From NCBI RefSeq assembly GCF_001610875.1, contig NZ_CP011272.1:1469988-1533987 (forward strand): a DNA stretch of 64,000 bases, given 5' to 3'. A program made the translations under genes and the position numbers. Source of the DNA: Pirellula sp. SH-Sr6A. GTDB lineage: Bacteria; Planctomycetota; Planctomycetia; Pirellulales; Pirellulaceae. The notes beneath the pieces were generated by a model, which saw only the letters and a list, made by a program, of their open reading frames with translations, did not search any database and was not told the origin of the DNA. Below are positions 60,027 to 64,000 of the stretch, in pieces; the stretch's first letter is position 1; every line of letters begins with the position of its first letter.

Positions 60027-60818
60027 CTAGTTCGCGACGCCATACTCGCCGTCGTAAACGGCTACTGGTCGTTCCTTCGTTCCGTCAACGATGATTCCGA
60101 TCAGCTCCATCTTTTCTCGGATGATGGCATCTTCCATTTGGGCCTCATCCGGCTCGAACTTCACATATCCTCGATTCGCAAAGTCGATCGACAACCAAAC
60201 TCGAATCGACCTAATGTCCACTGTCCCGGTCTTGAGAAACACGGGTGTGCGAACCTCGATCGACTCTGGAAGATTGGCAGCCCCAACAGCTTCCTGCACC
60301 AGAGACTTCCCTAGACGAGCGGCAGTATGTCCCTGCTCGGTTGTGAAATCGTCCTGCGTCGAAATCTTCAGATTGCGAATCGCGGTGAGAGCCGTCGAAC
60401 CAGGGTCGAACTCCGCAAATCGCTGTCGCAGGAGCTTGATGGCCTCGTGCTGGGGCAGCGAAGCTTGCAGCACCAGGTCGCGAAGAGTTTCGAAGGTAGG
60501 ATGAAATCGGAACGGCATTGTCAGAACGTCTTTTGGATCATTCTCGACCACCTCCACGGTAACCCGTTCTACCCCCACCCAGATATTCGTCCGTGCCTCC
60601 GATTTCAAATTGTTGACATAGTCGATCAACGAATCGACACCATGCAAAACGTGTGTATTGTCAGGGCGATCCATCTCGACGGTCGCGAGCTCTTTTGCCG
60701 CAGGATTCCACATGAACCGCTTCCGCTTGCCAGGCCTGAAGGTTTCAAGCACGGTAGGAGTAACCTTTGCTTGGTCGGTAAAGTAGTCGCGCAGCCAGTT
60801 CAACGTTTTCTCTAACAT
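60027..60818 (-). CDS. DUF2303-like phage protein
   Basis: A 263-aa protein. HGVDSLIDYVNNLKSEART (about 59-77), LKISTQDDFTTEQGHTAARL and a C-terminal ANRGYVKFEPDEAQMEDAI stretch resemble DUF2303 proteins, which lie in phage replication/recombination operons. Function in the family is unproved. Its place directly after the initiator gene fits that context. Start as annotated; a ribosome site is weak. Confidence 0.6.
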   Translation of the reverse strand: MLEKTLNWLRDYFTDQAKVTPTVLETFRPGKRKRFMWNPAAKELATVEMDRPDNTHVLHGVDSLIDYVNNLKSEARTNIWVGVERVTVEVVENDPKDVLTMPFRFHPTFETLRDLVLQASLPQHEAIKLLRQRFAEFDPGSTALTAIRNLKISTQDDFTTEQGHTAARLGKSLVQEAVGAANLPESIEVRTPVFLKTGTVDIRSIRVWLSIDFANRGYVKFEPDEAQMEDAIIREKMELIGIIVDGTKERPVAVYDGEYGVAN

Positions 60819-60825
60819 TTGGGTC

Positions 60826-61938
60826 TCACTTCGATTTAGAAATTCCGAGCTTCTTCATTGCTTCGATCCACTCGGGATCGTCTGCACTCGCCGGTCTATC
60901 CGGCTTATGAATCGTTTCGAACAGCTTGGTGCGGGACTCACGCGATTGCTCGCGTGCTCGATCGACCTGCATTCGATTCCGCTCTGAGGCGGGTACCAAA
61001 CCTCCGATCCATCCGATTGCGATATCCATTCCTGGCCGTTGGGACTGGATCCGGCGAAGCAACACGTAGGGTGGGCATTGCCAGTGATCTCGATAGGAAC
61101 GAATCGTCTCGCGATACCGGGCTAGGATTGCTTCGATCTCGTGGAGCTCCACTCCTGCGATGCGAGCATCCGCGATGCACTCGCGAGCCTTGGCGACACC
61201 GAGCTTACGAATCTCCTCCTCCACCTCCCCCCAAGTTCTCTCCAGACTTGAAGAGAGAGGAGGAGGAGTGTTTCTAGGTTGGTGGTTTAATAATGGTTTA
61301 CCGGACATAGTGTCCGGTTGCTTCGTCACAATGTCCGGTTGGTCTTCCTCTATGTCCGGTCGGTCGGACCGCATGACCGGTTGAGGTAGATGCATGTCCG
61401 ATCGATCGAGGGACCGATCAGCATGAATCAACGCAGGGCCAACATGGGATGTCCGAGGGGTTTCATCCGTGTTGGCCAACGCGCTCGCAACCTGCCGAGG
61501 GGTTTGGTCGCTGTCGGTCGATCGAGGGATCGAACGCGACGCGCGTTGGCTCTGCATAAGGTCTCGCCATCGTGCTCTTCGCGAGGGCTCAAGCATGGCG
61601 AGTTCTGTCCACACGATCCGGTAGTGGAGTGATACCGTTCCGTGCGGGTTCTTTCGTCGTTGAGTGATGAGGAGGCTCATCGCTTCAAGTGCTTCGGTTG
61701 CGCGCCGGATGGTTCGTTCTGTGCATCCGAGCTCGCCAGCGAGTGTCTGTTGAGAGGGCCAAGCCCACTCGTTCTTCCCCAAGTGATTTTCGATCGCTCG
61801 GAGCATGTGTTTCATCGTTTGCGGTGCTACCGTGGCTCCGTCCACTGCTTGGCCGGTGGGTAGCTCCGCTTCATTGATCCAACCCAAGCGATCCGCTTTG
61901 TTGAAATCAAATTCCGCTTGCTTGATGGAGTCCGTCAT
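60826..61938 (-). CDS. Phage replication initiator (winged-helix)
   Basis: A 370-aa protein with ATG 61938 in an ATGA overlap with the previous gene; the longer frame to 62115 only extends over that gene. N-terminal winged helix: APQTMKHMLRAIENHLGKNE (about 38-57), then WPSQQTLAGELGCTERTIRR. Residues about 180-210 hold a heptad peptide repeat (for example RPDIEEDQPDIVTKQPD) encoded by 21-bp iterons. The C-terminal half is helical. The plan recalls phage lambda O, with origin repeats inside the initiator gene. It probably binds them and recruits helicase. Confidence 0.75.
   Translation of the reverse strand: MTDSIKQAEFDFNKADRLGWINEAELPTGQAVDGATVAPQTMKHMLRAIENHLGKNEWAWPSQQTLAGELGCTERTIRRATEALEAMSLLITQRRKNPHGTVSLHYRIVWTELAMLEPSRRARWRDLMQSQRASRSIPRSTDSDQTPRQVASALANTDETPRTSHVGPALIHADRSLDRSDMHLPQPVMRSDRPDIEEDQPDIVTKQPDTMSGKPLLNHQPRNTPPPLSSSLERTWGEVEEEIRKLGVAKARECIADARIAGVELHEIEAILARYRETIRSYRDHWQCPPYVLLRRIQSQRPGMDIAIGWIGGLVPASERNRMQVDRAREQSRESRTKLFETIHKPDRPASADDPEWIEAMKKLGISKSK
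61301..61402. repeat. Five 21-bp iterons inside the initiator gene (putative origin)
   Basis: The core TGTCCGGT recurs at 61311, 61332, 61353, 61374 (as TGACCGGT) and 61395 (as TGTCCGAT), exactly 21 bp apart. A palindrome CCGGACATAGTGTCCGG at 61301-61317 begins the series. Twenty-one bases are two helix turns, so bound proteins would lie on one face. In the protein each unit gives seven residues ending in Pro-Asp or similar. This is the hallmark of an iteron origin. Confidence 0.8.
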
Positions 61939-62171
61939 CCTGCAAAGTACCCTTCCAATCCCAAGGCTCGTTGGGCAAGGACCGATTTGATTCGCAGACT
62001 CATGATGGTTTCGATGCAGCGCTCTAAATGTGCACCATCGTTGAGCCGCTCTCGCACGGAGGGTGGCAGGACGGATCTGGCTTGATCGCCAAATTCGTCG
62101 AGCAGTACTTTCCAAAAACAGTCGACCAGGACGTGTGCCGGGTCGACGAAGTTCCTTCCCATGTGTTCCAT
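61935..62171 (-). CDS. Hypothetical early protein, 78 aa
   Basis: ATG 62171 follows the stop of the upstream gene by 4 bp. Helical: FVDPAHVLVDCFWKVLLDEF, then VRERLNDGAHLERCIETIMS. No family recognised. It overlaps the initiator start (ATGA). Confidence 0.5.
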   Translation of the reverse strand: MEHMGRNFVDPAHVLVDCFWKVLLDEFGDQARSVLPPSVRERLNDGAHLERCIETIMSLRIKSVLAQRALGLEGYFAG

Positions 62172-62175
62172 CGTG

Positions 62176-62475
62176 CTAGATCCATCCGTGGTAGCGTGCT
62201 GTCGTTCGTATCTTGATTTCGCACCACTTCGCAAGCTCGAAGGTCAAGGCTTCATCCCTTGAACCAGCCAGGTGCGCGATGTGGAGAATGGTGGTGATCC
62301 AGGTCGTTCGATCGAACCGGAATTCATAACAATGCAGTGCCCCATCGGCACTCAGTGCAGCGGGTCGGACTGCGTATTTCGGATGGAGCGATCGGGTGCA
62401 GACCATGGGAGCAGGACTTCGCATCGCATCAGACCAATCCCTCGGTGCAAATCCAAAGTTCGGGAGGGTACTCAT
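62176..62475 (-). CDS. Hypothetical early protein, 99 aa
   Basis: The ATG follows the upstream stop directly (TAAATG). A final helical part, DRTTWITTILHIAHLAGSRD, then ELAKWCEIK, looks well conserved in type. The N-terminal half is Arg/Pro-rich. No family recognised. Confidence 0.55.
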   Translation of the reverse strand: MSTLPNFGFAPRDWSDAMRSPAPMVCTRSLHPKYAVRPAALSADGALHCYEFRFDRTTWITTILHIAHLAGSRDEALTFELAKWCEIKIRTTARYHGWI

Positions 62476-62742
62476 TTAGCGACACCCCCTGCCGATGGCA
62501 AAGGCGAGTGTCGACGCGATCAGTACCGCGACGATTGGATAAATACGACTAGCGAATACACCCGACGTGTATCCGCTGAAGAATCCCAGCGAGAATCCCA
62601 TCCAAATGTCGCTGTTGCACGAATCCGATTGATGAGGCAATGGTCCCATCAATCGGTCGCGGTTTTCTTGGTAGAACTCCATCGCAGAATCGTGCGACGC
62701 CTGGCGGGCGTCGACCGATTTGCTCGGCGGGTCCAATTCCAT
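62476..62742 (-). CDS. Small membrane protein, 88 aa
   Basis: AAGGAG lies 6 bases before the start. IYPIVAVLIASTLAFAIG (about 67-84) is a C-terminal membrane helix, with a Gly/Phe-rich stretch (GFSLGFFSGYTSGVFAS) before it that could be a second segment. It opens the early operon. Could be a superinfection-exclusion or antiholin type; unknown. Confidence 0.6.
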   Translation of the reverse strand: MELDPPSKSVDARQASHDSAMEFYQENRDRLMGPLPHQSDSCNSDIWMGFSLGFFSGYTSGVFASRIYPIVAVLIASTLAFAIGRGCR

Positions 62743-62927
62743 GCCGAATCTCCTTGTGAACTCTGGTTTTATTCCTTACCAGTACCGCCCCCGCGTATCG
62801 AACGCGAAGCCCAGCGACCTGCGCACAGTCGCCTGCAACCCTATCGCGGCAGCAACTAATCGCTGAGTTGCCAAGCAGCCTTCTCCGTTTTGAAAGAGTC
62901 TATGAAAGGCTTAAACGTCAGACTCTA

Positions 62928-62998
62928 TGGACCAGGCGGGACTCGAACCCGCGACCTCCAGGTACAACCCGGCGCTCTACCAGCTGAGCTACAGATCC
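62928..62998 (-). tRNA. tRNA-like gene with a shortened anticodon arm
   Basis: The acceptor stem GGATCTG/CTGGTCC (one mismatch and one G-T pair), a good D arm (GCTC...GAGC) and a perfect T arm (GCGGG TTCGAGT CCCGC) are present. The anticodon arm is CCGGG-TTGTA-CCTGG: either a 5-bp stem with a 5-base loop, or a 4-bp stem with loop GTTGTAC and anticodon TGT (Thr). It is 71 bases with no CCA. Normal tRNAs of this plan have 73. It may be a decayed tRNA-Asp-like gene, a working odd tRNA or an attachment-site copy. Confidence 0.6.
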
Positions 62999-63010
62999 AA
63001 GGTTCGCCCC

Positions 63011-63409
63011 CTAGGCTTCGATGACCACCTCCTCTCTTGCTCCTAGGAGACGTGGAGATTTCCTTTGCCCTGCCAGCCTGGAGGCCTTCTTCTGCAGGAG
63101 CTCGCCATCGCGAGTTTCGAGGGAATGCCAAGCCTGGGATGCGATCGCAAACCAGGCGACCCATTGGATCCCCCGAAACAAACACGACACTCTCACGCAG
63201 TCTCCGTTCTCCTTACGTTTCAGACGTTCAGGATCGAGCGATTGCGAAAGGACGAGTGCTAGAAAAGCACTTGGCCTCAGTTGGATGGTTGTTCCACCGA
63301 GGGTCTCTTGTTCGACGATTACCGATGCGATATCGCTACTGCTGATTTTGAGGGCCTCGATACAGGCGAGGGCCGCTCGAAGTTGCTTTGGAAAATTAGA
63401 CTTTGACAT
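63011..63409 (-). CDS. Hypothetical phage protein, 132 aa
   Basis: Start ATG 63409 follows AAGG and overlaps the upstream gene by 14 bp. Helical with FPKQLRAALACIEALKISSS and a central QWVAWFAIASQAWHSLE stretch that could lie on a membrane. No family. The tRNA-like gene begins 12 bp after its stop. Confidence 0.5.
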   Translation of the reverse strand: MSKSNFPKQLRAALACIEALKISSSDIASVIVEQETLGGTTIQLRPSAFLALVLSQSLDPERLKRKENGDCVRVSCLFRGIQWVAWFAIASQAWHSLETRDGELLQKKASRLAGQRKSPRLLGAREEVVIEA

Positions 63410-63593
63410 GGGACTGCACCTTCTCCTTCGATGAGTTGATCGCCTTGGCAAGCTTGTCCGCCTTGGCCATGATTTCGAGTGAACACTTGAGGCAGTGAGT
63501 CGAGGTAATCAACCCACCGCAGGTACAACGCATCCCTCGTTTCTTGCCGAGGCCGTAGTAGGGATCGCTGCTAAGTTTGTTCTGTATGGACAT
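63396..63593 (-). CDS. Zinc-ribbon mini-protein, 65 aa
   Basis: ATG 63593, preceded by GAGGT. KRGMRCTCGGLITSTHCLKC gives a short two-knuckle zinc site (CxC and CxxC), then a basic helix (EIMAKADKLAKAINSSKEK). Probably binds nucleic acid. No family. Confidence 0.55.
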   Translation of the reverse strand: MSIQNKLSSDPYYGLGKKRGMRCTCGGLITSTHCLKCSLEIMAKADKLAKAINSSKEKVQSHVKV

Positions 63594-63622
63594 ACCTCTA
63601 GCCCTCCTGGATTGAAGCGGGG

Positions 63623-63669
63623 AAAAAAGGGCCACCGGGCGTCACGCCCGAAACTCACCCGATGGCCCT
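63623..63669 (-). terminator. Terminator after the integrase gene
   Basis: On the minus strand AGGGCCATCGGG pairs with CCCGGTGGCCCT (one mismatch) and is followed by TTTTTT. It lies 22 bp beyond the integrase stop. Confidence 0.8.
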
Positions 63670-63690
63670 CCATTGACCTGTGGAGAATCC

Positions 63691-64000
63691 TCAGGTCGTT
63701 GGATTAAGAATCTGCTCGAACGAGCTAGGCCATGGGGCCGTGTGTAGCTCGCGTAGCAGCATGTCGTCGCAGATGTAATGGTCCATCGCAACCTGAGCCT
63801 CTCGCGAGCCCTCGCCGTCGTGATCTCGCGAGGAGCCCCAGCGACAGACTGCTGTTGCTAGACCGTTCTTGTGGCGACTGAGATGCGTCGCACACGTTTT
63901 TCGAAAGTGGTACGGGCAAAACTGCACGCCCGGAATCTTTGGCTTGACCTTTGCCAGGTCGAGTAACTCGTACCAGGCTCGGAAAAAGCTTTGCTGCGCT
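63691..64000 (-). CDS. int: Tyrosine recombinase (integrase), C-terminal part
   Basis: The frame is open to the right edge, so the gene begins outside. The visible 102 residues contain CPYHFRKTCATHLS with His-x-x-Arg of the catalytic box, a W-G-S-S-R-D turn in the place of the usual LGH, and VAMDHYI with the nucleophile Tyr. It ends shortly after, as integrases do. It would move the prophage; the attachment site is likely the tRNA-Asn locus seen at 30213, with the other junction outside the window. Confidence 0.85.
   Translation of the reverse strand, partial: AQQSFFRAWYELLDLAKVKPKIPGVQFCPYHFRKTCATHLSRHKNGLATAVCRWGSSRDHDGEGSREAQVAMDHYICDDMLLRELHTAPWPSSFEQILNPTT

Noticed and set aside
60826-62115. 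Longer initiator starting at 62115
   Set aside because: The extra 59 residues overlap the upstream gene and have low-quality composition; ATG 61938 is coupled by ATGA.
63691-63927. Integrase as a complete 78-aa gene starting at 63927
   Set aside because: That start is an internal GTG; the frame stays open to the right edge with integrase-like sequence, so the gene is truncated by the window.
1-64000. CRISPR array
   Set aside because: No regularly spaced repeats with unique spacers. The 21-bp iterons and CGTCCGGA cluster lack spacers of the right size.

Overview
The window looks like a bacterial chromosome carrying two phage-like elements with a defence island between them. The host is probably a planctomycete of the Pirellula/Rhodopirellula type. 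That is an inference from the serine recombinase, DUF2924 and small-protein trio, the many small zinc-ribbon phage proteins and the gene style. There is no rRNA or ribosomal protein here to settle it.

Left element (1 to about 15,060). A leftward operon runs from about 9,035 to beyond the left edge. It encodes a sigma-like factor, a RecB-type PD-(D/E)XK nuclease, a RecA-like P-loop ATPase split by a 351-residue intein, a DUF669 protein, a RusA resolvase and a primase-helicase. Two CGACATGTCG palindromes sit in front of it, and a block of CGTCCGGA repeats lies at the end of the primase gene. Upstream are two unrecognised proteins (350 and 404 aa) and an XRE-like regulator. A rightward cassette follows: a 56-aa protein, DUF2924, a large serine recombinase and an HTH protein.

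Defence island (15,200 to 27,950). A DUF5131/Gp37-Gp68 three-Cys protein faces its TcmP partner. Then comes an HTH regulator and a compact type I restriction operon (HsdR, HsdM, HsdS with an unusual C-terminal extension) that continues without a break into an ABC-type ATPase and an HNH nuclease, a Septu-like pair. Two further genes follow: a HEPN-like protein and a PD-(D/E)XK-like protein.

Junction (28,199 to 30,571). A group IIC intron of about 1.94 kb sits directly behind a rho-independent terminator, next to a tRNA-Asn that keeps only its 3' half. This fits an attachment site for the prophage on the right.

Right element (30,572 to the edge). This is a tailed-phage prophage. Rightward genes encode head and fibre proteins (gpW-like, portal, S49 protease-scaffold, capsid, head completion, tail, fibres). 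They meet a leftward tail module (tail chaperone candidates, tape measure, tail proteins, a Cys-rich protein and an Erv/ALR-like thiol oxidase) at a strong terminator at 41,118. Rightward genes then encode a lysis-like region with a papain-like peptidase, the large terminase and a DNA methyltransferase. A leftward early operon (62,742 to 55,838) carries a replication initiator gene containing five 21-bp iterons, DUF2303, DUF5131 and DUF4326. A tRNA-like gene with an abnormal anticodon arm and the C-terminal part of a tyrosine integrase close the window.
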